In this document: positions 15,900 to 24,376 of the stretch, piece by piece
How the letters are laid out: each line of letters starts with the position of its first letter
How positions within the stretch are numbered: position 1 is the first letter of the stretch
Source of the DNA: Streptomyces sp. G-G2
GTDB lineage: Bacteria > Actinomycetota > Actinomycetes > Streptomycetales > Streptomycetaceae
Length of the DNA stretch: 64,000 nt
NCBI RefSeq assembly: GCF_030063135.1
Contig: NZ_JASISO010000006.1
Coordinates: 62,001-126,000 of the forward strand
Direction of reading: 5' to 3'
Made by a program: the position numbers and the translations under genes
The notes under the pieces: model-generated
Databases searched by the model: none
What the model was told of the DNA's origin: nothing
Seen by the model: the letters and a program-made list of their open reading frames with translations, nothing else

Positions 15900-18107
15900 G
15901 TGGCCACCTTCCTCTACCGGCTCGGCCGGGGCGCCTTCCGGCGCCGCCGCTTCGTCGCCCCCGTCTGGGTGGCGCTGCTGTTCCTGGCCGGCTTCGGCGC
16001 GGCCTCCGCCTCCGCGCCCACCTCCGGATCCTTCTCGATACCCGGTACGGAGGCCCAGAAGGCCTTCGACCTCCTCGACCAGCGCTTCCCGGGCATGGCC
16101 GCCGACGGCGCCACCGCCCGCATCGTGATCAAGGCCCCGGCGGGCCAGAAGGTCACCGACCCCGGCATCAAGACCGAGGTCCAGAAGATCGTCTCCGATC
16201 TGAGGAGCGGCCCCGGCCGCGACCAGATCGCCTCGGTCACCGACCCGTACGAGGCCAAGGCCGTCAGCGAGAACGGCTCCACCGCCTACATCAGCAACAA
16301 GTACAAGGTCAGCGGCATGGAGCTGACCGACCAGACCCGTGACGCGCTGAAGGGCTCCGGCAAGGAGGCCCAGGCGCGCGGGCTGACCGTCGAGATCGGC
16401 GGCGACGCGCTGATGACGGCGCCCGAGACGGGTTCCGGCGAGATCATCGGCATCGCCATCGCGGCGATCGTCCTGGTCGTCACCTTCGGCTCGCTGATCG
16501 CGGCCGGGCTGCCGCTGCTGACCGCGCTGATCGGCGTGGGCATCGGCGTCTCCTCGATCACCGCGCTCGCCAACGTGCTCGACCTCGGCTCCACCACCTC
16601 CACCCTCGCGATGATGATCGGCCTCGCGGTCGGCATCGACTACGCGCTCTTCATCGTCTCCCGCTACCGGGCGGAACTCGCCGAGGGCCAGGAGCGGGAC
16701 GAGGCAGCCGGACGGGCCGTCGGAACCGCGGGCTCCGCAGTCGTCTTCGCCGGTCTGACCGTGGTCATCGCCCTCGTCGGCCTGGCCGTCGTCAACATCC
16801 CGATGCTCACCAAGATGGGCTTCGCCGCCGCGGGCACCGTGGTCATCGCGGTCTTCGTGGCCCTGACCCTGGTCCCGGCCATCCTCGGCTTCGCGGGCAA
16901 GAAGGTGCTGCCCGCCGGTACGAAGAGCAAGCTCTTCGGCAAGGGGCGCCCGGCCCCGGCGGAGGGCAAGGAAGCCAAGCCGAACGGCGGCACCCGCTGG
17001 GCCCGCTTCGTGCTGCGCCGCCCGGTCATGGTCCTGCTGGCCGGTGTGATCGGCCTCGGCGTGATCGCGATCCCGGCGAGCAAGCTGGAGATGGGCCTGC
17101 CGGACGACGGCGCCCAGCCGGTCTCCACCACCCAGCGCCAGGCGTACGACCTGCTCTCCGAGGGCTTCGGCCCGGGCTTCAACGGCCCGCTGATGGTCGT
17201 GGTGGACGGCGGCAGGACCCTAGCGGACGCCACGGTCGAGCGGATCAAGAAGCTGGACGGGGTCGTCGCGGTCATGCCGCCGACGCTCAACAAGGCCGGG
17301 GACGCCGCCGTGATCACGGTGGTCCCCAAGGACCGCCCGTCCTCCGCGCAGACCGAGGACCTGGTCCACGAGATCCGCGCCGGCAGCGGCGACGACGTCT
17401 TCGTCACCGGCGCGACCGCGATGAACATCGACTTCTCGCAGAAGATGAACGACGCGCTGCTGCCGTACCTGGCACTCGTCGTCGGGCTCGCCTTCCTGCT
17501 GCTGATGCTGGTCTTCCGCTCGGTCCTGGTCCCGCTCAAGGCGGCCCTCGGCTTCCTGCTCTCGGTCGTCGCGGCCCTGGGCGCGGTCGTCGCGGTCTTC
17601 CAGTGGGGCTGGCTCGGCTCGCTCTTCGGGGTGGAGCAGACCGGTCCGATCATGTCGATGATGCCGATCTTCATGGTGGGCGTGGTCTTCGGCCTCGCCA
17701 TGGACTACGAGGTCTTCCTGGTCACCCGCATGCGTGAGGCGTACGTCCACGGCGAGCGCCCGGGACAGGCCGTCGTGACCGGCTTCCAGTACAGCGCGCG
17801 GGTCGTCGTGGCCGCCGCCGTCATCATGATCGCGGTGTTCTCCGGCTTCATCGGGGCCAGCGAGCAGATGATCAAGATGATCGGCTTCGGCCTCGCGATC
17901 GCGGTGTTCTTCGACGCGTTCGTGGTCCGCATGGCCATCGTTCCGGCGGTACTGGCCCTGCTCGGCCACAAGGCCTGGTGGCTGCCGGGCTGGCTGGACC
18001 GGCTCCTGCCCAACGTGGACGTGGAGGGTGAGAGCCTGCGCAAGCACCTCGCCGGGTCCGCCGCCGCGCAGGGCCCGGACGCCGACCGCGAGCTGGTCAA
18101 GGTCTGA
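15900..18107 (+). CDS. MMPL family (RND superfamily) transporter
   Basis: 735 aa. There are two homologous halves, each with a leading transmembrane helix, a periplasm-type loop and a bundle of five to six helices. The first half has GLAVGIDYALFIVSRYR and the second GLAMDYEVFLVTRMR, the paired Asp/Tyr motifs in TM4 and TM10 that carry protons in MmpL proteins. It probably exports lipids or drugs by proton antiport. The GTG start follows GGGAG. It is controlled most likely by the upstream TetR, and a strong terminator follows. Confidence 0.94.
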   Translation: MATFLYRLGRGAFRRRRFVAPVWVALLFLAGFGAASASAPTSGSFSIPGTEAQKAFDLLDQRFPGMAADGATARIVIKAPAGQKVTDPGIKTEVQKIVSDLRSGPGRDQIASVTDPYEAKAVSENGSTAYISNKYKVSGMELTDQTRDALKGSGKEAQARGLTVEIGGDALMTAPETGSGEIIGIAIAAIVLVVTFGSLIAAGLPLLTALIGVGIGVSSITALANVLDLGSTTSTLAMMIGLAVGIDYALFIVSRYRAELAEGQERDEAAGRAVGTAGSAVVFAGLTVVIALVGLAVVNIPMLTKMGFAAAGTVVIAVFVALTLVPAILGFAGKKVLPAGTKSKLFGKGRPAPAEGKEAKPNGGTRWARFVLRRPVMVLLAGVIGLGVIAIPASKLEMGLPDDGAQPVSTTQRQAYDLLSEGFGPGFNGPLMVVVDGGRTLADATVERIKKLDGVVAVMPPTLNKAGDAAVITVVPKDRPSSAQTEDLVHEIRAGSGDDVFVTGATAMNIDFSQKMNDALLPYLALVVGLAFLLLMLVFRSVLVPLKAALGFLLSVVAALGAVVAVFQWGWLGSLFGVEQTGPIMSMMPIFMVGVVFGLAMDYEVFLVTRMREAYVHGERPGQAVVTGFQYSARVVVAAAVIMIAVFSGFIGASEQMIKMIGFGLAIAVFFDAFVVRMAIVPAVLALLGHKAWWLPGWLDRLLPNVDVEGESLRKHLAGSAAAQGPDADRELVKV

Positions 18108-18120
18108 GCGCAGGCACGCG

Positions 18121-18165
18121 AAAGCCCGGCCCCGCACCCCGATCACGGGTGCGGGGCCGGGCTTT
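18121..18165 (+). terminator. Terminator after the MMPL gene
   Basis: An 18-bp perfect stem (18121-18138 with 18148-18165) ends in TTTT. It is placed between the convergent MMPL and SALP genes, so it probably acts on both. Confidence 0.85.
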
Positions 18166-18180
18166 TCCGTGCCCGCCCGG

Positions 18181-18576
18181 CTACGCCTGACGGGTGAGGG
18201 CGGCGTTCGTACGGCGCAGGAAGCGGCGCAGCGCCGCGATGTCGAACTGGATTACGGCCACGCCCTCGGGCGAGTGGAACTCCACGACCGCCTGCACCCG
18301 TCCGCAGGGCCACACGCGGACGTCACCGGTCCCGGTCGGGGCCTGGAGGCCCGCCTCCAGCAGGGCGCGGGGGAAGACCCACTCGTTGTCGGTGCCCTCG
18401 GGGGAGAGGTCCGCGGGGAAGACGATCCGTACGGCCAGGGGTTCGTCGGGGGCGAAGCGCAGGTTGACCGGGATCTTGCGGTAGAGGGGATCGTCGCTGA
18501 TCACGCGGGCGGTGACCCGTTCCTCGACGGCGGTGGCGACCGCGGTCGCGGGGGGATTCTCGGCGGGGGCTGACAT
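18181..18576 (-). CDS. ssgE: SsgA-like protein (SALP), probably SsgE
   Basis: 131 aa. The SALP signature is clear: PVNLRFAPDEPLAVRIVF, then EWVFPRALLEAGL, PTGTGDVRVWP and a C-terminal FLRRTNAAL. SALPs are confined to morphologically complex actinomycetes and control septum placement, spore-wall synthesis and autolytic separation of spores. The gene order to the right (ECF transporter, PBP, Pmt, rsmI) matches what I recall for the S. coelicolor ssgE region, the basis for the symbol. The ATG at 18576 follows GAGGAGA; the longer upstream frame is not supported. Confidence 0.85.
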   Translation of the reverse strand: MSAPAENPPATAVATAVEERVTARVISDDPLYRKIPVNLRFAPDEPLAVRIVFPADLSPEGTDNEWVFPRALLEAGLQAPTGTGDVRVWPCGRVQAVVEFHSPEGVAVIQFDIAALRRFLRRTNAALTRQA

Positions 18577-18675
18577 CGACCGGTCTCCTCGTAATCGGAA
18601 CATATGCGTCCGTATCACCCCCAGAATCGCATATTCCGACGAACGTGCGAGGCGCTTTCCGTGCTGTGGACGCTC

Positions 18676-18692
18676 TTGCCAAGCATTCGCAA
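18676..18692. promoter_or_regulatory. Nur-box-like inverted repeat upstream of cbiM
   Basis: TTGCCA-AGCAT-TCGCAA (18676-18692) resembles the nickel regulator Nur consensus tTGCaa-N5-ttGCAA, with one mismatch per half. It lies 82 nt before the transporter start. If real, it would point to nickel rather than cobalt uptake. I saw no cobalamin riboswitch in the leader. Confidence 0.35.
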
Positions 18693-18774
18693 CTGAGCAT
18701 TATTCTTAAACGGTCAAACACCGTGTTAGTCCGGCCGGTCCGCCGGTTCCCCCGCAGGAAGCGGAGCAACGCCC

Positions 18775-19842
18775 ATGCATGTGCCCGACGGCTTCATCAA
18801 CGCCCCCGTCTCGATGGCCGCCGGAGTGGCCGCCGCGGGCGCGGTGGCCGTCAGCCTGCGCGGCGCCCGCCGGGAGCTGGACGAGCGGACCGCGCCGCTC
18901 GCCGGACTCGTCGCCGCCTTCATCTTCTCCGTCCAGATGCTCAACTTCCCGGTCGCCGCCGGTACCAGCGGCCACCTCCTGGGCGGAGCGCTCGCCGCGA
19001 TCCTCGTCGGCCCCTACACCGGGGTGCTCTGCGTCTCCGTCGTCCTGCTCATGCAGGGCCTGCTGTTCGCCGACGGCGGGCTGACCGCACTCGGCGTCAA
19101 CGTCATGAACATGGCCGTGGTCACCGTGGTCGTCGCCTACGCCCTCTTCCGCGGCCTGCTCAAGGTCCTCCCGGACACCCGCCGCTCCGTCACCGCCGCC
19201 GCCTTCACCGGCGCGCTGCTCTCGGTGCCCGCCGCCGCCTGCATGTTCACCCTGCTCTACGCCCTCGGCGGGACCACCGACGTCCCCCTCGGCAAGGTCC
19301 TCACCGCGATGGTCGGCGTCCACGTCCTCATCGGCATCGGCGAGGCCGTGATCACCGCCCTCACCGTGGGCGCCGTACTCGCGGTCCGCCCCGACCTGGT
19401 CCACGGCGCGCGCGGGCTCGCCACCCCGCTCAAGCTGCGCGTCGACGGCAAGCTGATCGACGCGCCCGCCGCCGCGCCCGCCGCAGCCCCGGCCGCCGTC
19501 CCGCTCGCCGCCCGCTCCACCCGCACGATGTGGGCCGCCGGCCTGGTCACCGCCCTGCTGCTGGCCGGTTTCGTCTCCTTCTACGCCTCCGCCAGCCCCG
19601 ACGGCCTGGAGAAGGTCGCCGCCGACCAGGGCATCGACCAGCGGGCCACGCCGCACGCCGCCGCCGACTCCCCGCTCGCCGACTACGGCGTCAAGGACAT
19701 CACCGACGCCCGCCTCTCCGGCGGCCTGGCCGGGGTCATCGGCGTCGGCGCGACCATCGCGGTCGGCTCGGGGATCTTCTGGGCGGTCCGCCGCCGCCGC
19801 ACGGACGACCGTACGGCCGCCACCGCCAGCGCGGCGCTCTGA
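18775..19842 (+). CDS. cbiM: ECF transporter substrate component CbiM/NikM with PDGLE (CbiN-like) domain
   Basis: 355 aa. The N-terminus MHVPDGFIN supplies the metal-coordinating His and Asp typical of CbiM/NikM. About six helices follow, with the GPYTGV and NVMNMAV blocks. After an Ala-rich linker (residues ~230-245), a C-terminal two-helix domain carries the PDGLEKVA motif (PDGLE/CbiN-like). It is the membrane S-component for Ni2+ or Co2+ import. It stands first in a cbiM-cbiQ-cbiO operon with 1-nt and 4-nt junctions. The metal is undetermined; the upstream Nur-like box hints at nickel. Confidence 0.92.
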   Translation: MHVPDGFINAPVSMAAGVAAAGAVAVSLRGARRELDERTAPLAGLVAAFIFSVQMLNFPVAAGTSGHLLGGALAAILVGPYTGVLCVSVVLLMQGLLFADGGLTALGVNVMNMAVVTVVVAYALFRGLLKVLPDTRRSVTAAAFTGALLSVPAAACMFTLLYALGGTTDVPLGKVLTAMVGVHVLIGIGEAVITALTVGAVLAVRPDLVHGARGLATPLKLRVDGKLIDAPAAAPAAAPAAVPLAARSTRTMWAAGLVTALLLAGFVSFYASASPDGLEKVAADQGIDQRATPHAAADSPLADYGVKDITDARLSGGLAGVIGVGATIAVGSGIFWAVRRRRTDDRTAATASAAL

Positions 19843-19843
19843 C

Positions 19844-20605
19844 ATGGGCGCGGGCCACGCCCACAAGCTGTTCCGGCACGGGCACACCTCCGTCCACGCG
19901 CTGCCCCCGCACTGCAAGCTCGCCGCCGCGTTCTGCTTCGTGGTGATCGTCGTCTCCACCCCGCGCGAGGCGGTGTGGGCCTTCGCCCTCTACGCCGTGC
20001 TGCTCGCGACCGTGGCCGCGGCCGCCCGGATCCCGGCCGGCTTCCTGCTCAAGCGGATGCTGATCGAGGTCCCCTTCGTCGCGTTCGCCGTCCTCATGCC
20101 CTTCGTGGCCCAGGGCGAGCGGGTCGACGTACTCGGCATGTCCCTCAGCGTCTCGGGCCTGTGGGGAGCGTGGAACGTACTCGCCAAGGGCACCCTCGGT
20201 GTCGCCGTCTCCGTGCTGCTCGCCTCCACCACCGAACTGCGGGCGCTGCTGCTGGGCCTGCAACGGCTCAAGCTGCCGCCCCTGCTCGTCCAGATCGCCT
20301 CTTTCATGATCCGCTACGGCGATGTGATCAGCGACGAGCTGCGCCGCATGAGCATCGCCCGCCGCTCGCGCGGCTTCGAGGCCAGCGGCGTCCGGCACTG
20401 GGGGGTGCTCGCCAAGACGGCGGGCGCGCTCTTCATCCGCTCCTACGAGCGCGGCGAACGCGTGTACCTGGCGATGGTCAGCCGCGGATACACCGGTTCC
20501 ATGCCGGTGATCGACGAGGTGGCCGCGACCCGCACCCAGTGGGCGTACGCGGCCGTGCTCCCGGTGACGGCCCTCGCCGTCTGTCTGATGGGATGGACCC
20601 TGTGA
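19844..20605 (+). CDS. cbiQ: ECF transporter T-component CbiQ
   Basis: 253 aa. A membrane protein with five or six helices and the two coupling-helix signatures of T-components, MSIARRSRGF and an equivalent ERVYLAMVSRGYTG, whose Arg residues contact the ATPase. It links the metal-binding CbiM to CbiO. The ATG at 19844 is one base after the CbiM stop. Confidence 0.93.
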   Translation: MGAGHAHKLFRHGHTSVHALPPHCKLAAAFCFVVIVVSTPREAVWAFALYAVLLATVAAAARIPAGFLLKRMLIEVPFVAFAVLMPFVAQGERVDVLGMSLSVSGLWGAWNVLAKGTLGVAVSVLLASTTELRALLLGLQRLKLPPLLVQIASFMIRYGDVISDELRRMSIARRSRGFEASGVRHWGVLAKTAGALFIRSYERGERVYLAMVSRGYTGSMPVIDEVAATRTQWAYAAVLPVTALAVCLMGWTL

Positions 20606-21369
20606 CCGCTACCGCCCCCGCCCACGCGCCCTCCCTGGAAGTCTCCGGACTCGCCTACGCCTACCCCGACGGCCACCAGGCCCTCTTCGGCGTCGACCTG
20701 ACCGTCGCGCGCGGCGAACGCGTCGCCCTGCTCGGCCCCAACGGCGCGGGCAAGACCACCCTCGTCCTGCACCTCAACGGCATCCTGACCGGCGGGGTCG
20801 GCTCCGTCACCGTCGCCGGGCTGCCCGTCGAGAAGCGGCACTACGCCGAGATCCGGCGCCGGGTCGGCATCGTCTTCCAGGACCCCGACGACCAGCTCTT
20901 CATGCCGACCGTCCGCGAGGACGTCGCCTTCGGCCCGGCCGCCGCCGGACTGCGCGGCGCCGCGCTGGAGAACCGGGTGCGGGAGGCGCTGGAGCGGGTC
21001 GGCATGGCGGACTTCGCCGACCGGCCCCCGCACCACCTCTCCTTCGGGCAGCGCCGTCGGGTGGCCGTGGCGACCGTACTGGCCATGGAGCCGGAGATCC
21101 TCGTCCTCGACGAACCCTCCTCCAACCTGGACCCGGCCTCGCGGCGCGAGCTGGCGGACGTACTGCGCTCGCTGGACGTCACCGTGCTGATGGTCACCCA
21201 CGATCTGCCGTACGCCCTCGAACTCTGCTCCCGGTCCGTGATCCTCAGCGACGGGGTCATCGCCGCCGACGGGCGCACCCAGGACCTCTTGTGCGACGAG
21301 GAGCTGATGCGGGCGCACCGGCTGGAGCTGCCCTTCGGCTTCGACCCGCGCTCGGTGTCCGTGGCCTGA
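20602..21369 (+). CDS. cbiO: ECF transporter ATPase CbiO
   Basis: 255 aa ABC ATPase. Walker A GPNGAGKTT, Q-loop FQDPDDQLF (the ECF-type signature), ABC signature HLSFGQRRRVAVA, Walker B ILVLDEPSSNLD and H-loop VTHDLPY are all present. It powers the metal transporter formed with CbiM and CbiQ. The GTG at 20602 overlaps the CbiQ stop by 4 nt; an ATG at 20593 is an alternative start adding three residues. Confidence 0.94.
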   Translation: MTATAPAHAPSLEVSGLAYAYPDGHQALFGVDLTVARGERVALLGPNGAGKTTLVLHLNGILTGGVGSVTVAGLPVEKRHYAEIRRRVGIVFQDPDDQLFMPTVREDVAFGPAAAGLRGAALENRVREALERVGMADFADRPPHHLSFGQRRRVAVATVLAMEPEILVLDEPSSNLDPASRRELADVLRSLDVTVLMVTHDLPYALELCSRSVILSDGVIAADGRTQDLLCDEELMRAHRLELPFGFDPRSVSVA

Positions 21370-21429
21370 GCACCGATTGGCACCACCACGGATCGGCATA
21401 AGCGCGGACCGGCGTGCGTTGGACCGCTC

Positions 21430-22602
21430 GTGAACATTCAGGGTGAGGTGGCGGAGGGCTACGAGCCCGTCCGGGACGCGTTCGTACGGAACTTCGAGGT
21501 GCTCGGGGACCGGGGCGCGGCCGTCGCCGTCTACCGAGACGGCCGCAAGGTCGTCGACCTGTGGGGCGGCGCCCGGGACGCCGAGGGCTCCGCGCCCTGG
21601 GCGGCGGACACCGCGCAGATCGTCCGGTCCGCCACCAAGGGCGTCGCCGCGGCGGTGCCGCTGCTGCTCCACCAGCGCGGGCTGCTCGACCTGGACGCTC
21701 CGGTGGCCGCGTACTGGCCCGAGTTCAAGGCGGGCGGCAAGGAAGGGGCCCTGGTCCGGGACCTGCTCGCGCACCGGGCCGGGGTACCGGCGCTGGACCG
21801 GCCGCTGACCCCGGAGCAGGCCGCCGACGGGGTGTCCGGCGCGCGGGCGGTCGCCGGACAGCGTGCCTTCTGGGAGCCGGGGAGCGCGCACGGCTACCAC
21901 GCGCAGACCTACAGCTGGCTGCTGGGCGAGCTGGTCCTGCGGGTCACCGGGGCCTCGCTGGGGCGGTGGCTGGCCGAGGAGGTCACCGGGCCGCTGGGGC
22001 TGGACTTCTGGATCGGACTGCCGGAAGCGGAGGCCCGCGCGGGCCGGGTGGGGCAGGTGGCTGCGGTGGAGCCACCAGAGCCGGCGGGGGGTGCGGGGCT
22101 CAGGGTCCGGCCCAAGCGGAACGTGTCCGAGGCCTACGCCGATCCGGGCTCCCTCACGCGGCGGGCGTTCGCGGCGATCACTCCGCTGCCGGACGAGAAC
22201 GGCCCCGGGTACCGGGCCGCCGAGCTGGCCGCCTCCGCGGGGATCGGCACCGCGCGGGCGCTGGCCCGGTTCTACGCGGCCACCTTCGGGGGAACGGCGG
22301 GGGGCGGGCGGCGGCTGTTCAGCCCCGCGACCACCGCCCTGGCCGGGCGGGAGCTGTCGGCCGGGCCGGACCGGGTGCTGGTCGTGAACACCCGCTTCGG
22401 GCCCGGGTACATGCTGCACGGGGCGGCGTCCCCGATGCTGTCCCCGGCGTCGTACGGACATCCTGGGCGCGGGGGGTCCCTGGCCTTCGCGGACCCCGAG
22501 GCCGGGGTGGCCTTCGGGTACGTCACCAACGCCCTGACCCCGTCGGTCACGGCGGACCCCCGAGCCCAGTCCTTGATCCGGGCCCTGCGCACCACCCTCT
22601 GA
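21430..22602 (+). CDS. Serine hydrolase (class C beta-lactamase / EstB-like)
   Basis: 390 aa. The serine beta-lactamase-like fold has the S-x-x-K motif SATK (residues ~67-70), a Tyr of the second motif in HGYHAQTYSW, and a C-terminal block GHPGRGGSLAFADPEAGVAFGYVTN replacing the KTG triad, as in EstB-type esterases. There is no signal peptide, so it is probably a cytoplasmic esterase rather than a lactamase. It starts 60 nt after cbiO with GTG and is convergent with the PBP gene. Confidence 0.88.
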   Translation: MNIQGEVAEGYEPVRDAFVRNFEVLGDRGAAVAVYRDGRKVVDLWGGARDAEGSAPWAADTAQIVRSATKGVAAAVPLLLHQRGLLDLDAPVAAYWPEFKAGGKEGALVRDLLAHRAGVPALDRPLTPEQAADGVSGARAVAGQRAFWEPGSAHGYHAQTYSWLLGELVLRVTGASLGRWLAEEVTGPLGLDFWIGLPEAEARAGRVGQVAAVEPPEPAGGAGLRVRPKRNVSEAYADPGSLTRRAFAAITPLPDENGPGYRAAELAASAGIGTARALARFYAATFGGTAGGGRRLFSPATTALAGRELSAGPDRVLVVNTRFGPGYMLHGAASPMLSPASYGHPGRGGSLAFADPEAGVAFGYVTNALTPSVTADPRAQSLIRALRTTL

Positions 22603-22709
22603 TCCCGCCGGGGCGGGCCGTTTCAGCCTGCCCGGCGTCCGGGGGCGCCGCCGGGCTCCGCCGGGGCCCGGCGGGGCTGGGTTTCGGGCCCCGCCCGGGT
22701 TCGGTGGGG

Positions 22710-24329
22710 TCAGGAGGCGGTCAGGATCTGGGCTACCAGGGGGCCCGCCGCGTCGACGCCGTGGCCACCGGCCTGGACCATGGCGGCGGCCGCCACGTCG
22801 CCGCTGAAGCCCGTGAACCAGCTGTCCGGGCTGCCCGCGCCGTCGACCTCCGCCGAGCCCGTCTTCGCCCCCTTGTCCCCGCCGACCGAGGCCATCACCT
22901 CGGCCGCCGTACCGCTGGTCGCGGTCTGCCGCATCATCTGGACGAGCTGCCGCGAGGTGCCCGGCTTCATCTGCCGCTCCGCCCGCGCCAGCACCCGCGC
23001 CCCCTGCCCCGCCTCGATGATCACTGGCTGGCGGAACACCCCCGTCTTCGCCGTCGCCGTGACGGAGGCGATGTTCAGCGGGCTGGTGCGGATCCGGCCC
23101 TGGCCGATGTACTCCGCCGCCGCCTCCGGCCCCGACGCCGCCGGGACGTCACCGTCGAAGGACGGCACACCCGTGCTCCACTCCAGCCCCAGCCCGAAGA
23201 CCCCCCGCGCCTCGGCCGCCATCGCGGACTCGTCGCCGACCGCCTTCATCTGGCCGATGAACGCCGTGTTGCAGGACCTGGCGAAGTCCGTCGCGAAGCT
23301 CGCGCCCTTCAGTTCCATGTTCTCCAGGTTGTGGAAGGAACGCCCGCCCCCCGACACCGTCTTCGGGCAGTCCACCGCCTTGTCCGCGCTCACCACCCCC
23401 CGGTTGATCAGCATCGACGCCGTCACGATCTTCATCGTGGAGCCCGGCGCCCGGGTGCCCCGCATCGCCGCGTCGAAGCCGTCCGCGCGGTGGTTGGCCA
23501 CGGCCAGGATGTGCCCGGTGCTCGGCTGGACGGCCACCACCGAGGACTCGGGGTACGCCGCCACCGCCTTCTCGGCCGCCGCCTGCACATCGGCGTCGAG
23601 CACGGTCTTCAGCAGGCCCGGCGTGCCCTGCGACAGCGTCAGCAGCACCCGCCGGGGAGCGTCCCGCGCGGCGGGCTCGATCCACAGCTCGACACCGGGG
23701 GTGCCGCCCGCCGCCGTCCCGTACGTCTTGCGCAACTGGTCCAGGACCGGCTTGAGCGAGGGGTACTTCTGCGCCGTCAGCTCCGCCCCGTCGCGGTCCA
23801 CCGCCTTGACCGGCGGGGTCGGCGCCGCGCCCGCGCGCAGCTTCTCGTCGCTCTGGAGCTGCGGGTGCAGGATCGAGCTCTTCCAGTCGACCAGCGGTTT
23901 CCCGCCGGTCGCCCCGCGCACCACGGTCAGCTTGGACTCGTACGTCAGGGGCTTGGTGACCCCCTCGTACGTCACGTCCGCCGCCACCGTGAAGGGCACG
24001 GTGCCCCCGGTCGGCGTGCCGGGGGTGATCACGGCCTTCGACACGTACGCCGCGGTCCTGAACTCGCCCACCGCCGACTGCGCGAGCGCCGCGTTGTTCG
24101 TCAGGTCGGCCGCGGCCCGTTCGTCCCCGGCGGCCCAGGCCGCGAGGAACTCCTTCGCGGTCCGGGCCGTCTCCCGCTCGCTCGGCGGCCCGGACCGCTG
24201 CTCCGCCACGGGCCGCGTCCCGCCCCCGCCGGAACCGTCCCCCACCAGCGCGTACACCCCGTAGCCGGTCGCGCCCACCATCGTCAGGAACACCCCGCCG
24301 ACGACGGCACCCCTCGCTGCCCCGTTCAT
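22710..24329 (-). CDS. Penicillin-binding transpeptidase with NTF2-like N-terminal domain
   Basis: 539 aa. A single N-terminal membrane helix (residues ~8-29) is followed by an MecA-N/NTF2-like domain (about 50-160), a dimerisation region and the class B transpeptidase domain. All active-site motifs are present: STMK with Ser297, SCN and KTGS. It cross-links peptidoglycan outside the membrane. The short extracytoplasmic layout resembles PbpA/SpoVD-like actinobacterial enzymes. The ATG follows GGGGAGGGGA. It shares strand with pmt, 47 nt downstream of it, next to ssgE, fitting a role in developmental cell-wall synthesis. Confidence 0.93.
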   Translation of the reverse strand: MNGAARGAVVGGVFLTMVGATGYGVYALVGDGSGGGGTRPVAEQRSGPPSERETARTAKEFLAAWAAGDERAAADLTNNAALAQSAVGEFRTAAYVSKAVITPGTPTGGTVPFTVAADVTYEGVTKPLTYESKLTVVRGATGGKPLVDWKSSILHPQLQSDEKLRAGAAPTPPVKAVDRDGAELTAQKYPSLKPVLDQLRKTYGTAAGGTPGVELWIEPAARDAPRRVLLTLSQGTPGLLKTVLDADVQAAAEKAVAAYPESSVVAVQPSTGHILAVANHRADGFDAAMRGTRAPGSTMKIVTASMLINRGVVSADKAVDCPKTVSGGGRSFHNLENMELKGASFATDFARSCNTAFIGQMKAVGDESAMAAEARGVFGLGLEWSTGVPSFDGDVPAASGPEAAAEYIGQGRIRTSPLNIASVTATAKTGVFRQPVIIEAGQGARVLARAERQMKPGTSRQLVQMMRQTATSGTAAEVMASVGGDKGAKTGSAEVDGAGSPDSWFTGFSGDVAAAAMVQAGGHGVDAAGPLVAQILTAS

Positions 24330-24376
24330 ACAGTCCCCTCCCCAGGAGCCACATCTGTCTGAACATGTTCAGGGGC

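Noticed and set aside
18577..18774. Cobalamin riboswitch upstream of cbiM
   Set aside because: No B12-box-like conserved sequence or extended paired structure is visible in the 198-nt leader.
21430..22602. Serine hydrolase as a true beta-lactamase
   Set aside because: There is no signal peptide and no clear KTG triad; EstB-like esterase is more consistent.
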